Positions 1 through 10,449 of a stretch of DNA of 64,000 nt are shown here, piece by piece. Within the stretch, counting starts at the first letter, position 1. Each line of letters begins with the position of its first letter. The translations under genes and the position numbers were made by a program. The stretch is from the NCBI GenBank assembly GCA_011037195.1, contig JAAEAF010008043.1, forward strand, positions 1-64,000. The letters are read 5' to 3'. This DNA is from Triatoma infestans (lineage: Eukaryota > Arthropoda > Insecta > Hemiptera > Reduviidae). The notes beneath the pieces are model-generated. The model was not told the DNA's origin. It was given only the letters and a program-made list of their open reading frames with translations, and did not search any database.

Positions 1-4
1 ATAT

Positions 5-397
5 TGTAACGCAGCTGGTGGTGCCATCTAGGAGAGAAGACAGGTACCTAAGGTTCTCTTAGTGGCCGTAGGAAGCGCTGGCGGCGCTCTAGTTTTGACT
101 GGAATAGTCGAGAGAAGTCTGGAATGTTCTCTACTGGTATAAATAGAGGGACCACAGAGAGTTGAGAGAGTTCCCAGTTACAAAACGAAGTTATTAGTTT
201 GTGAAAGTGTACAAAAGTGAACAAAGTGAACTTTTGTGGTTTAAACTGTGAAATAATTATTATTAAGCGTTGTATTTAATAATTTATTGCGTATAGCAAT
301 AAATTGGTGTTTTCTTTATTGAAGTTTAGAGTATTTTATCTATACGAACCCACTTAAAACTAGTTGCAGTAGCTAGTTTAGAAAGAAAAACATTACA
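5..397 (+). mobile_element. Solo LTR of an LTR retrotransposon
   Basis: A 393-bp unit begins TGTAAC and ends ATTACA, so it has the TG...CA ends of an LTR with a short inverted repeat. It is flanked by ATAT at 1-4 and 398-401, a candidate 4-bp target-site duplication, although the left copy touches the window edge and the flank is AT-rich. A TATA box (TATAAATA) lies at 138-145 and a polyadenylation signal (AATAAA) at 298-303, in the order expected for U3-R-U5. No primer-binding site, gag or pol follows, so it is read as a solo LTR left by LTR-LTR recombination. It does not resemble the other LTR families in the window. Confidence 0.75.
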
Positions 398-607
398 ATA
401 TATATACAAAATATACAATATTTACAAAGAGGCAGCTTAGTTCGCTTTCTTCTCCAACTTATTTATTTACAGCAACTTTACAATGTCTTTTAAAAATCAG
501 GGAAAATTTATAAAAACCCTAGTATAGAGTTAATTTGGCACCTGATAAAGTGCCCATAATCTTGCATCAAACCGATGAATCGCCCAGAAGCGCAATTCAC
601 ATATTTA
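398..607. other. AT-rich spacer, nothing recognised
   Basis: Short AT-rich stretch between the solo LTR and the first inverted-repeat element. No coding or structural signal was seen. Confidence 0.5.
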
Positions 608-960
608 TGTGGATGGATCCGCAATGCTGGATAACATCTGGTATTTTATCCGTCGTAGCATGCATATTTATTATACACTATTTATGTATACTTACAAATT
701 TATTATACACTATTTTCTAATGTCTAATCATAACTTATAATAATTCCATTTTGTCATTAATCAGACACACATAGTAACATAACCTTATAACCTCCCCACA
801 TAATTATATACAACCAACAAGTGTGTGTGTGTAACAAGTAACAGAAACATTACGTTGAAGTGAACTCTCTAAACGAAATTGGTGAATTTGCTGTGACGAT
901 GGATCGAAACTGGTCAGGAAGGAAATAAATATGCATGCTACGACGGATAAAATATCAGAT
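608..960. mobile_element. Inverted-repeat element, ribozyme lineage A (decayed copy)
   Basis: The left arm (about 608-670) contains GGATCCGCAATGCTGG, TATTTTATCCG and GTAGCATGCATAT. The right arm (about 880-955) contains the reverse complements (ATGCATGCTACGACGG, then ATAAAATA). The same arms occur at 2909-3122 and 14253-14633. The right arm carries a hammerhead-like core next to the terminal block, and the left arm has lost it. Between the arms is AT-rich filler of about 200 bp. There is no protein-coding capacity, so it is a non-autonomous element. Confidence 0.65.
889..917 (+). ncRNA. Decayed hammerhead-like motif
   Basis: Aligned to the intact lineage A motif at 14297-14332, this copy has GTGACGA where the catalytic core should read CTGACGA. 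Its stem II has shrunk by deletion to GGATC before GAAACTGGTC. With the essential C changed and stem II lost, it is very unlikely to cleave. It is annotated because it identifies the parent element. Confidence 0.5.
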
Positions 961-1129
961 TTATTAAGGAGGTAAAAAACTAAGTTTTTTCAAACGTATA
1001 GTTATTTTTTATACTAAGTGTGTCTTCCATAAATTCCGTTGGAGATATTACTTTAATCATGACAGTTATCCCACCTTGGCCCATTCTATTTAGAAGATTT
1101 ATTGGGCAAGCTGATTCCTCCAAGAATAC

Positions 1130-1289
1130 TGGAAGTGTCTCTGTCCTTAAAAAAAGGCTTCCTAGGAGCCTCTACAGCTCACTGTCCGGTAATAGGCAGT
1201 ATCTGTTACAAAAGAATAGCCACAGCGTGCAGTGATAAATCACCAAAGATGTTGAAGCGCTTTAATTAAAATATAAATTAAAAAAAAAA
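1130..1289 (+). repeat. 5'-truncated tRNA-derived SINE (family S1)
   Basis: Contains the S1 body block CTAGGAGCCTCTACAGCTCA and a diverged version of the downstream part, and ends in a poly(A) run of 17 bases. The tRNA-like head with A and B boxes, present in copies at 17.6, 23.8, 40.5 and 63.7 kb, is missing, so the copy is 5'-truncated. Confidence 0.65.
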
Positions 1290-2908
1290 AAAAAAATAGG
1301 TGCACATACCACATACCTCATGCCCTATTATTTCAACAATCCGCCCTTCTGTAACAGCTAATCAATGGCGAATGTCAGACTAAAGGAATGGCCAGTATTC
1401 ACTTTCAAGCTTTTCAATGTACAAGTTTTACCTGTATCACATTTTGAAGTGTAAAAATTATATTTAAAAAAATCTACGTCTCAAATAAACTTGATGTTCG
1501 TATTTCAAATCAGTGTTTATATTTCTCACTTGTCAATTGTTAAGAAAAAAACTGTACTTGTCGTAGTAAAAGCTTTGCAATATTTAACATCAAGATGTAT
1601 TTACAGATCTGCTAATTTTTGGACATTGTTTACGCTCAAGGAAGGTAGCGATGATGTTTATTACTACCCTATGTGGCTGATGGATGGAAGAGTGTATATT
1701 GCGGAACTGGTGGTTAAGGTATAAATATTTACAGGGTTTATTAGAGTTTGGAGGCGAGCTAGAAGGAGCTTTATAAAAATTTTACTAAGTAACGGAAATA
1801 AGCTGATAGCTCTACAGGAGAAAGGGAAATGGACTGTTTTGATTATAACATTTAACATAATAGCAGATAATAACATAAGTGAAGATATAATAATAAGTAA
1901 ATAAAAAATATCTCTATAAAAGAATATACATACATAAAGTTGGAATAAATTATGTAATATAAAAATGTCTTTCCAAAGAATGAGAGATAGAAAAAGATAT
2001 ATGGAATAAATGTTATTAGAAATGAATGCAATTTTTGTTTATATGCACTACTGAAACTAAAAAAGAAAATTGAACTAGTGAAATATTTATTTTAATATAT
2101 TGCGTCATTCCCATATGTGATACCGTTTCAAGACTTTGCTTTTCTTTTTGACAATAAATCTGGAAAGCGCTACTCCACATACACACATACACGTACATAC
2201 ACACAAACATGTAAATGTAATATTTATTTATTTTCGTGTTCTCTCTTTGTTATATATTTCTGTAAGCTTTACGATTCTTTTTTGTTTTTTGCTCTAACCT
2301 TCTTTTTCTTTTTATATATTTCAACATACTTATATGTACTGCTGTCTGAAACATATTACCGTATACAAACAAAGAATGAAATTATATGTGTTGATACATT
2401 CTAAAACACTAAAATGTATTCATTTTGTAGACAAAAGTAATAAGATTCTTTTCTTCTTTTTTTTTTGTTTTTTTTTGTTAGCAAATTTTCTCGGATTCCC
2501 ATGCCCAATCTTGTTCCATTTCCAATCTGTCATTTCCATTATTACTCCTCTAAGTTTCGCGAACTTTACTGGATTTCCACAACAGTAAGTTTGGGGACAG
2601 CCTATCACAACTTATTTTTTACAATGGCCAAATGTTTAGGATATAGAATCAATAAAAGTAATATATCATGGAAAATTTGAATCAACAATATTAGCTAGGC
2701 ACAGAATTTACGGGCAAGTAGAGTAGGAAGCTTATAGTATTTACAAAAATTCATAGGAAGATTATTGATGATATCTTAGTCAAGACTAAACGGAAGAAGA
2801 GTTGTAAAAAATCATTTTAAACATTTAATTATACTTACACTATCAACTCTAGACTGATATTTAGAGAAAAAGGATATATATTTTTTTTTTATCAGTAAAA
2901 ATAAATCA
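1290..2908. other. AT-rich intergenic stretch
   Basis: Low-complexity AT-rich DNA with homopolymer runs. Short open frames here have no recognisable domain and look like chance. I see no gene or repeat family from the rest of the window. Confidence 0.5.
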
Positions 2909-3122
2909 TTGAAAATGTGGCTGGGTCCGCAACGCTGGATAACATCCAGTATTTTATCCGCCGTAGCATGCATATTGGTTTTGTTCCTGATCAGTTTCGG
3001 ATATTCATCCATCGTCAGAGCAAATTCACCAAGTTTCTGTAGAGATGAATGAATATCCGGACGATGGATGAATATCCGAAAACGGTCAGGAACAAAACCA
3101 ATATGCATGCTATGACGGATAA
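2909..3122. mobile_element. Fold-back element, ribozyme lineage A, two arms
   Basis: The left arm starts TTGAAAATGTGG and runs through GGATAACATCCAG, the GCATGCATATTGG block and a minus-strand hammerhead motif (2986-3021). After about 35 bp the right arm repeats the ribozyme on the plus strand (about 3058-3092), then AACAAAACCAATATGCATGC and GACGGATAA, and stops short. AAAATAAAT occurs near both ends (2898-2906, and again after 3122) and could be a target-site duplication, but the boundaries are uncertain. The arms could fold into a long hairpin. No coding sequence. Confidence 0.7.
2986..3021 (-). ncRNA. Hammerhead ribozyme-like motif, lineage A
   Basis: Read on the minus strand: CTGACGA, then a stem II of GGAT/ATCC closed by GAAT, then GAAA, then CTGATC before AGG. 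The strictly conserved core (CTGANGA, GAAA, a UH cleavage dinucleotide) is intact. The short stem III (A-CTGA-U) has lost the palindrome CCGG seen in better copies. The mirrored plus-strand copy at about 3058-3092 keeps stem II and GAAA but reads CGGACGA instead of CTGACGA, so it is probably dead. Confidence 0.65.
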
Positions 3123-3610
3123 ACCAATGCTACCGAAAAATAAATTAGTTTATATGAAAGAAGGAATTTAAGGAATTCATCAGAAGGAAATAAGGATTTA
3201 GTTTGTCTATTGTTTACAAGATACAACCCCACTATTCAGAATTCCTACATGTCAATGGGTATACCCACTTTTTTTTGAATGCAAAATAAATGCATCAATT
3301 TGAAGTGATTTAAATAATGAAAACTTAAACATTATTTACGAAGTTTTAACAAAATTATTCGGAAAAATATATATATTTTCTCTAAAAAAGTGATTTTTTT
3401 TTTTTTGAGTGATTCTGGGGTGCAGTAATGTAAAGCATTGTCTTCTAAATAACTACTTCAATTCAATACGTAGTTCTATCCCACCTATGTAATATTAATA
3501 TACACTAGAATTCCAAATTGAAGAAAATCAGCTAACCGGAAGTTCAACTTCCGGCCTTTTTTTTGGAATTATCTCGAAAATAGCAAAAAATGTAAAACTT
3601 ATCACTTTTC
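3123..3610. repeat. Diverged R1kb-like DNA with a 19-bp palindrome
   Basis: The part near 3510-3605 resembles the R1kb repeat: TTCCAAATTGAAGAAAATCA, ACCGGAAGT and an 'AAAATAGCAAAAAATG' block. Positions 3536-3554 form an exact palindrome, CCGGAAGTT-C-AACTTCCGG. The remainder is AT-rich with no gene seen. Confidence 0.4.
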
Positions 3611-3654
3611 ATCAGAGATATTTTCCGTGATTGCCTGTTTTTTTTTTGTGTGGT

Positions 3655-3692
3655 CATCGTCCAGTTTCGGGCGTTCGCCCATCTTCAGGATG
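3655..3692 (-). ncRNA. Hammerhead ribozyme-like motif, lineage B (probably inactive)
   Basis: Minus-strand reading: CATC, CTGAAGA, stem II GGGCGAACGCCC, GAAA, CTGGAC, GATG. The core and the CATC/GATG stem I pair are intact, but the cleavage triplet is GAC rather than GTC. The base corresponding to the conserved U before the cleavage site is therefore changed. This is expected to impair cleavage. Confidence 0.65.
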
Positions 3693-4236
3693 CGTTTGTC
3701 AAACAGTGTGATAACACAGACTTGCACAGAACAAATTCAGTTTACACTCTGACTGGTCTTTTAAATGTATTTGTTAAATACCTTACCTAGGTCAAGAGGG
3801 GTAGGGTGAGTGATGGTACCTGTGTCGGAAAAGAACACGTGTTTGCGTCTTTAAAGGGGCATATTTTTCTTTAAAAATGGAAACATCCAACACGTGGGGG
3901 TCTACATTTTAAACTCCGTTGTTGGTGGGGGATTCATTTTACAATTAAATATCCATACTATCTTACTATTATAGTTAGTTATTTATTTATAACAGCGCGA
4001 AATAACACTGCGTCAGCCGTTGGCTGCTGTGAAATAGTCACTGACAAGTAAGGACAGATTACGAGTTGTATTATCGTAACACGTTTAAAGACCCAAACAC
4101 GTGTTCTTTTCCGACCCAGGTCACCCTACCCGTCTTGGCTAGTTATGCATTTAACAAATACATTTAAAAGACCAGTCAGTGTGTAAACTGAATTTGCTCT
4201 GTAACAAGTCTGTGTTATCACACTGTTTGACAAACG

Positions 4237-4274
4237 CATCCTGAAGATGGGCGAAAGCCCGAAACCAGTCGATG
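4237..4274 (+). ncRNA. Hammerhead ribozyme-like motif, lineage B
   Basis: CATC (4237-4240), CTGAAGA (4241-4247), stem II GGGC-GAAA-GCCC (4249-4260), GAAA (4261-4264), CCAGTC (4265-4270), GATG (4271-4274). CATC pairs with GATG as stem I. Stem II here closes with a GNRA tetraloop. The predicted cleavage site is after C4270. Stem III is very short, as in known Penelope-type hammerheads that are thought to act as dimers. One change (CCAG for CCGG) breaks its self-complementarity. Confidence 0.75.
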
Positions 4275-4310
4275 ACCACAAAAATAAGCAGCCTATCACG
4301 GAAAATATCT

Positions 4311-4785
4311 CCACGTTATACAAAAAATGATTCGACTTTTATATTAATCTTTTGGATGCACATAAATATATATAGATTTTTCAGTTATGTGTGGAAAATT
4401 TTTTAACTTGATAATAACCGTATAAATAATAATAGTTCCATTTCCTTGCCAAGTCGTTGCCATAAAAGATAATCCGATTTCGCTCTTTCTGTTTCTTCTA
4501 ATCTGTGCTGCTTCGGAAATATGGGGGAATTGGCCCACAGTCTCCTAGCGTAATGGAGGGGACGCCTCCTTTAGGCCTCTACACCTTGCCTCGTGCACCT
4601 TCAGGGTTCTTTAGCTCAGAAAGATAATTGAACCCCTATTTCTAATGGGTCTGATGGACTGACCCATTCAGGTTGGTGCATCGTTGATCGTTTAGATGAC
4701 GCAGGGGTCACCACGAGCAGGCGATCAACTTCACCCACAAAAATGGCAGTGTAACACTCCACATTCGTGCCCGTACTTACCTACG
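4311..4785. other. Spacer with an unassigned GC-richer block
   Basis: Positions about 4530-4780 are GC-richer than the surroundings and include CTCCTTTAGGCCTCTACACC. They may be the upstream part of the LINE relic that follows, but no reading frame supports this. Otherwise nothing recognised. Confidence 0.35.
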
Positions 4786-5223
4786 GGTATGAATCATGGT
4801 CCATAAAGGAATCTGATCGTAGTAGCCTGCAGGCTGCAGAGATGAGGTTTCTTCGAAAAGTTGAGAGGAAGACCAGGAGAGACCGTATCAGAAACACTAC
4901 GATCAGAACCACGTTAAAGTCCGAACCCTCGATCAAATAATTGAGAGAGCGCAGCTGAGGTGGTTCGGCCATGTAAGCAGGATGGAGGAACACCGGTTCC
5001 CTAGGAGGGTGATGGAGGCTAGGATTTCTGGCAGGCGACCCAGAAGAGGAAGAAGAATAAGTTGGCTGGATAATGTCAAAAGAGGAACCAGCAGACAAGG
5101 AATTGATTGGACAGAATCCAACGAATTGTCACTAGATAGAGATAGGTGGCGCTCCTTTTGTCAAACCTCTACACCGCAAGGTAGACGAGGTCAAGACTAA
5201 GAAGAAGAAGAAGAAGAAGAAGA
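4786..5223 (+). pseudogene. Non-LTR retrotransposon ORF2 C-terminus (RWFGHV type), with (AAG)n tail
   Basis: Frames on the plus strand give a conserved C-terminal stretch of a non-LTR reverse-transcriptase protein: AAEMRFLRKVERKTRRDRIR, then ERAQLRWFGHVSRMEEHRFP, RRVMEARISGRRPRRGRR, and ISWLDNVKRG up to a stop near 5200. The motifs RWFGHV.RM, P..V.EA...GRRPRGR and W.D.V are typical of C-termini of RTE/CR1-like insect LINEs. There is a frame change near 4940. The reading ends next to a (AAG)n run at 5200-5222, consistent with a microsatellite-type LINE 3' tail. No catalytic RT domain remains, so it is a 5'-truncated dead copy. The exact clade is uncertain. Confidence 0.75.
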
Positions 5224-5935
5224 TAAATTAAGCAATAAAGTGAAGCGTGTTTTACAACGGATTTTTTTTTTTGTATTGTTTTAAATAAGTTAAATTTTAA
5301 ATAGAACAGACTCATAATTCAGCTTTGCCATTTAAATCAGTTTGATGGTCTTTTGAGCTAATGTAAACGAAATGATCATTATATTGAAACTCTTGTGTCA
5401 CCACTGAGTTAGACACACAGGAAAGAGGAATCTTTAGGGACTTCTGACCAAAATGGAAAAGACACAAATATTTTATCTCCTCTCATATTAAAATTTTACC
5501 ATTAGAGTGGTAATTTTCCGCTTGGATAAATCACACTTTATTTGCCATTGAAAGATAAATTTCATGTTTAATCTTTAGTTTTCCTCATTGTTTGGTTGAA
5601 AAATATTATTATTAAAACTTTTAAAAGGTTTTTTCAATTTTTATTTTAATTTAAAAACCTTGATTTCTATTTTTTTTATATTGTTTGATTGTTATTTATA
5701 CTGTAAAGAATTGACAATAGAATAGCGAAGTAAATAGCTAAATAAGTGAAATAGTTAACTCCATTAACTTCAACAATAGTATTGTTGCTGATAAAAAATT
5801 CTTTGAGACCTCAATTTTGAGATTTCTTTGATGTTGAGCTCCAAATGAATGTGTACCACTCGGACTACTTAGTTTTCAAGTTCATCAGAACACCTTCAAA
5901 TCATTTGTTTTTGTTTTTATCGGTTTTGGTCTTTA
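5224..5935. other. AT-rich intergenic stretch
   Basis: AT-rich DNA with T- and A-runs. No motif, repeat or gene recognised. Confidence 0.5.
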
Positions 5936-5939
5936 AAAT

Positions 5940-6910
5940 TTATTGCAGTTTTCACCAACTCTTTGCAATCTCCCGGCCAGTTCTCTCCCCTCCTCTTCAG
6001 CTTGAATTCCATATGGATTCTTGCCTCGTCGAGCAGAGATCACCGGAAGAGAACGTGATGCACCGTGTACCGCTCACCGCATTCGCAATTCGGGGAATCT
6101 TTCAATCCCAGCTCATGGAGCTTGGAATAGAACTCCCCATGGCCCGTGAAATATTGCGTTACGGTTTGAGATAGCTCCAGCCGTCGAATCGATAGTGTGT
6201 GATGCAAATTCAGGAAGAACTCATATGTGATTCTCCCTGTTTCTGCTTCATGCCAGCGTCTTTGTCACTCGTACCCAATCTCGTACTCTCGGATCTTTCT
6301 CTTTGCAAAGGCAGGAGGCGTCTGACTGGACAGCTCCTCACCATTCAAGGACAAACATTTCCCCTTCCTGTACCTATGGGTAAGGGCCCTCATCTCCGCG
6401 AGGAGATCGAGCGGCAACACCCGCGGTAAGGAGACCGTGGAGGACGTCGTGTAGGCCCTTGTTACAGAGCACAAAATGGATAGAGTGCCGCTGTACGACT
6501 GCATGTCAAGCCTTTCAGCCCAACAGGCAGCTGCGTACGTTGCCACATTCTCCCTTATAGATGGTCAAAGCCAAGCCAGTCTTCAGCCCCCATTCACCTC
6601 GGGCTACTCTTTTGATTCCCTGGTACAAGTTGAGACAACTGGAGGCAACCCGCTGAATGTGAGGCTTAAAAGAAAGCTTCTAATCCAACTGCACGCCCAG
6701 ATACTCAAACTGGGTTACATGGACTATACTGTGCTCGTCCATCGTGATCCACGGAGGAAGACTGGGATGAAGCTTGCCTTTCATCAACATTATTTTAGAC
6801 TTCTCAAACGAAATCTGAAGCTTCTCCCCTTGACCAATTCTTTATTCGGGACACAACAGCGCTAGCACGCTCCTCTAACTCACGCCGAGAATCTCCACTG
6901 CCTGACTACC
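5940..6910 (-). pseudogene. R1-like non-LTR retrotransposon, RT thumb to C-terminus
   Basis: Minus-strand frames, with shifts and stops, give the region downstream of the RT palm. From about 6870 to 6560: a piece resembling 'FEKSKIMLMKGK', then VTQFEYLGVQLDYKLSFKPH, IQRVASSC and ARGEWGLK. At 6265-6546 an open frame reads YAAACWAERLDMQSYSGTL...VLPLDLLAEMRALTHRY. Near 6180-5990 comes RRLELSQTVTQYFTGHGEFY, SKLHELGLKD and a decayed Cys/His region, then LLDEARIHMEF. 'VLPLDL', 'T.YFTGHG.F...L' and the lack of RNase H are characteristic of the R1 clade. The RT catalytic region is gone. It is a 5'-truncated fossil. Confidence 0.75.
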
Positions 6911-8425
6911 GCTATTTCTCTATCTAGATTTGTGGCATATTTGCCAATTTGGTGTCCTAACTAGAAATGAACAGAGAAAAACCCTGCTTCTCCCTCCATT
7001 CCTAACTGCTCCTTCCTCAGAGTCGTCGTTGTATACATTTAATCAACAAGGAAATCAGTTTTTTTTTTTGTACCTTGAGCAGGTTAGTAAAAGAAATTCT
7101 TGACATTATTTCTGCTGTGAATTCAATTGTTGCAAACTATCTTGTTCAGTAGAAAAATTAAAGGGGACGGGGGGGAATTTTATAGCTAAATAATCATTGC
7201 AGCAACTTTTAAATAAATCATCTTTGGGAGTAACAGTGATAATATTTCAACAGACTATTTTAAATTAAGTTAGACTGGATAAATATGAAACTGTCACTGT
7301 TAATTACGTTATAAATTAAAAGAACTGCAGAGCAATTATTTATTTATTTAAATTTAATTAATAATATATTTATTAATCTTTTAAAATGACTAAGATCTTT
7401 GTCGTTTTAATATCAAGCAAAATATAACAGAATTTTCAAAGTGAAATTCTGTCATTATCTACTTTTTCTTTTAGTTTTACTCCTTTTTTTTTTTTAATTT
7501 ATTTTACTTTAGTTAGGGAAATATACAAAGTTTTAGAAACACTTTTTAAAAAAAAGATAAACTGATGGTGCAAATTAAAGAAGTTTATTTTAATTATTAT
7601 CTAAATTGAGGAAATATTAGATTAAAACTTTGTGCATCCTTGTTTAGGTTAATCAGTTTTAAACAGAATTAAATTTGTTAAAACTTTTAGTCGACGTTCA
7701 TCTATATGTTTGTCTAGTTAAGTTGCATAAAAGTATCTTAACATTACCTCTAAAGATCTTGAAGAACAGTTTAATTGGCTAATAAATGATAATTTGGTAT
7801 TTAATTTAAGCCTAAAATTAATTTTAAGCAAATTATCAATACATTTACTAAATTATAAGGTTATTTATTTAAATAAACTTCTTCCATTATAAGTAGTTCA
7901 CATTAAGGAATGATTTATTATTTTTTGCTTTGCTGTAGCCAAGAGGTGGAACAAAAGTTCAGTATACTACTTTATTTTAAGTTTTTTAACGAGAAATAAA
8001 CATGGAATTTTCCAAAACAATGGAAATTTTATCTGCTATAAAACTTCTACTGAACTGGAATTAACGGACAAGCATCAATATCTTCTCTCTTAAGATCAGG
8101 ATTTTTTAAATATTCCTGTTCTGGAGTGACACCTTTCACCCAGATCCCGGATGTTGGGGAAATTTGGTATTTTTATCGGTATTTGGTAATTAAATTATTG
8201 TAATTGTAAGGATAGACATTAAAGTGAAAATTATCCACATCTGGATTCCAAGTAATCGTACAATGCCTTTACAGTACCTTCTGTATTTGTACTTTCAACG
8301 AAATGATTACCTCTGTTTTCTTCCTTTTACTGTGCCATCAGTTCTTCGGAATTGGTATACCACTTGCGAAGCTGAAAACCTCCAGGCAGTAGTGCTCGCT
8401 CCACTTGGGCTCTGATCCGACAAAT
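6911..8425. other. AT-rich intergenic stretch
   Basis: About 1.5 kb of AT-rich DNA with homopolymer runs and no convincing frame, tRNA-like head or family repeat. Confidence 0.5.
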
Positions 8426-8429
8426 ACAA

Positions 8430-8680
8430 TTTAAACAAAATAATAATTCAACCCTTTGTAAATAGATTGGAAAATCGGCAAATGAGATGATATGGCCACG
8501 TCTACAGAAGAAGGAAAAATTGGACAAGATTAAATGTTTGATGGAGGCCAAATCTGAGGGCCGCAGACCAAGCGGCAGATCGAGAATTGGCTATTTGGTG
8601 TACATTGAACGACTGGGCACAAAAGAAGCGAGGTCAATCAAGGCCATCTGACCAAAGAATGACAGGCAATAAAGAGGAAT
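8430..8680 (+). pseudogene. Non-LTR retrotransposon C-terminal relic (RWFGHV type)
   Basis: Plus-strand frames read ENRQMR, a stop, YGHVYRRRKN, then with a frame change EAKSEGRRPSGRSRIGYL and YIERLGTKEARSIKAI. This lines up with the RWFGHV.RM and EA...GRRPRGR motifs of the copy at 4786-5223. Stops and shifts show it is dead. The neighbouring ribozyme element begins about 10 bp further on and may have inserted in or beside it. Confidence 0.55.
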
Positions 8681-8689
8681 ATATCCGAT

Positions 8690-8905
8690 TGTTATGGTGG
8701 TAGGTTCCGCAGAGCTGGAAAGCATCAGAGACATTTTCCGTGGTAGCCTGCTTCATTTTGTGGTCATCGACCGGTTTCGGGCGTTCGCCCATCTTCAGGA
8801 TGCGTTTTTCAGACAGTGTGACAACACAGACTTGCACAGAGCAAACTTAGTTTACACACTCACATTACTGAGTGTGTACTTACACATACTGTGTGTGTAA
8901 CTAAG
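8690..8905. mobile_element. Ribozyme element, lineage B, one complete arm plus a short partner
   Basis: The arm begins with the terminal block TTATGGTGGTAGGTTCCGCA, continues AGAGCTGGAAAGCATC and ACATTTTCCGTGGTAGCC, then the minus-strand ribozyme, then CACAGACTTGCACAGAGC and AACTTAGTTTACACAC. A short inverted partner, GTGTGTGTAACTAAGTT, closes the element near 8890-8905, so the second arm is almost completely deleted. The outer block also ends the element at 47.6-47.9 kb (CGAACCAACCACCACAAC), which helps define the family terminus. Confidence 0.75.
8765..8802 (-). ncRNA. Hammerhead ribozyme, lineage B (core intact)
   Basis: Minus-strand reading: CATC, CTGAAGA, stem II GGGCGAACGCCC, GAAA, CCGGTC, GATG. 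All conserved core positions are present. CATC/GATG forms stem I and GGGC/GCCC forms stem II. The predicted cleavage lies between 8769 and 8768 on the minus strand, after GTC. The ACCGGT that forms stem III is self-complementary, which suits a dimeric hammerhead. Confidence 0.8.
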
Positions 8906-10445
8906 TTCCCTACATTCAATCCCTACAGCACCATTGTCAATGCTCCCTTGTACGTTTCCAAACACACAATCCTTTGTTTCTGCGATAGCCAAGTTTCGTT
9001 ATCTAAAGTTCCATTCCCAACTATTCTTTCATTCAAGTCCACTAATCCAAAACGCTCTCAACCACAACTCTTCCCTCTAAGCCATCACGACGACTGAAGT
9101 GTCGATGGCCTCGCGATCATCTGCTTATGTAATCAGCTATCTTGTAGGACAGTAATGAGACTCCAATCTTAATGGTTTATTACGACTGCCATCGCTAGAT
9201 GGCAGACGTTCATGTAGATCAGGACATGTGTGCGTTGGCTGAAGGCCGCAAGATTATTCAGATGTTATCTATTTTACTTGTTGCATGTAACATTATGCAG
9301 TTGTAAAAAATAAAAAAAAAAAGTTTTACATTTTATTAGTAAGGATAATAAGTAAAGAGTACAGACTGAGAGCAAAGAGCCTCTTGATATTGCTGATCAG
9401 GACTATTGCCTATTCTGTTGATCGTTTAACACATGCATGTAGAATATTGACAGCTGTTTTTTTTAGACTTCGCTGAAAATAGTTATAAACTGATTCGCTT
9501 GTTATTTATTACTTGACTGTTTGCTAGTTTAAAACCTGAATTCGGACCATTTTTATACATAAGGATGCTTGCTCATTTACAAGCCCATTCGAACATTTCA
9601 TTTGTATAAGCGTGTTCAGAGGTGCAATACATCCATAACATCTGTGGTGCTTTTGTTTGCGTGATGCACATTCACAAATATTTCCATTATTGCTTTATAT
9701 TCTTATAGTATGTATTGCGAATTACTTACTATATATAACTGCTGATTAAATCTGAATATTACTAATAGTACGTAATAATTATTTGAATTATATAAATAAT
9801 TAATACAATGTCAGAATCATATTTAAATCTATTGGCCTATTAAATTTAAATTTCATTTCTGGGGGCTAATTGACAATTATATCAAGATGTTCACTGTGTA
9901 ATTTAAATGTAATTGAAGATGATTATTATTTTATTGGAATCTGCCCCATTTCTAACAAATAAGACCTACTAATTTGGGACATGACCAGCCTTAAGCCACT
10001 AAAAATATGTTAATATTTGCAAACGGAGAAAGAGGTTGTGGAAATGCCGTACAAACGTTTCTTTTACTATATAGAAAAATAAAATTATTTCTGTGTAAAC
10101 TTTCTCTATTAAAAAGAGAGAGATTAGTTGTTAATTTGTATTTTCTTTTGTTTCAATGTGAACAGTAGCTTTACTAGATACGTTAAAAATGTAAACTGCT
10201 TAAACCAAAAAATAAAGGTAAATTTTATAATTGTTTTTTTGTTTAATAAACATTTTTATTACTTCTTTGAGAAGTGAGGTCAAGGATCGGCCTTTAGAAA
10301 ATGATGTTTCAGTCTTCTATTGGCTGTTTGTAGAGACAGTCTTTTCTTATAGAAAATTAATTCAGAAATTTGGCTAAAGAGATTCGAAGTACCAAATATC
10401 AACTTGAAAATCAAGAATAAGGCTTCAGGAAGCTGATTTATTAAC
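8906..10445. other. AT-rich intergenic stretch
   Basis: Mixed DNA, mostly AT-rich. A slightly GC-richer patch at 9080-9260 has no recognisable coding content. No repeat family was identified. Confidence 0.45.
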
Positions 10446-10449
10446 TGGA

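Larger units (their letters stand above)
3611..4310. mobile_element. Long inverted-repeat element, ribozyme lineage B
   Basis: Two arms of roughly 240 bp face each other around a ~230-bp spacer. From the outside in, each arm has the ATATTTTCCGTGAT block, the ribozyme, a CACAGACTTGCACAGA block, AATTCAGTTTACAC, GACTGGTCTTTTAAATG, and a proximal part with GTCGGAAAAGAACACGTGTT. The left ribozyme lies on the minus strand (3655-3692) and the right one on the plus strand (4237-4274). The far ends lack the terminal 'GGTTCCGCAGAGCTGG' block of the 8.7-kb copy, so both ends look truncated. No protein is encoded. Confidence 0.8.

Noticed and set aside
2812..3108. A 98-codon minus-strand protein
   Set aside because: It is just the translation of the lineage A inverted-repeat arms and ribozyme; the same pseudo-peptide arises from other copies.
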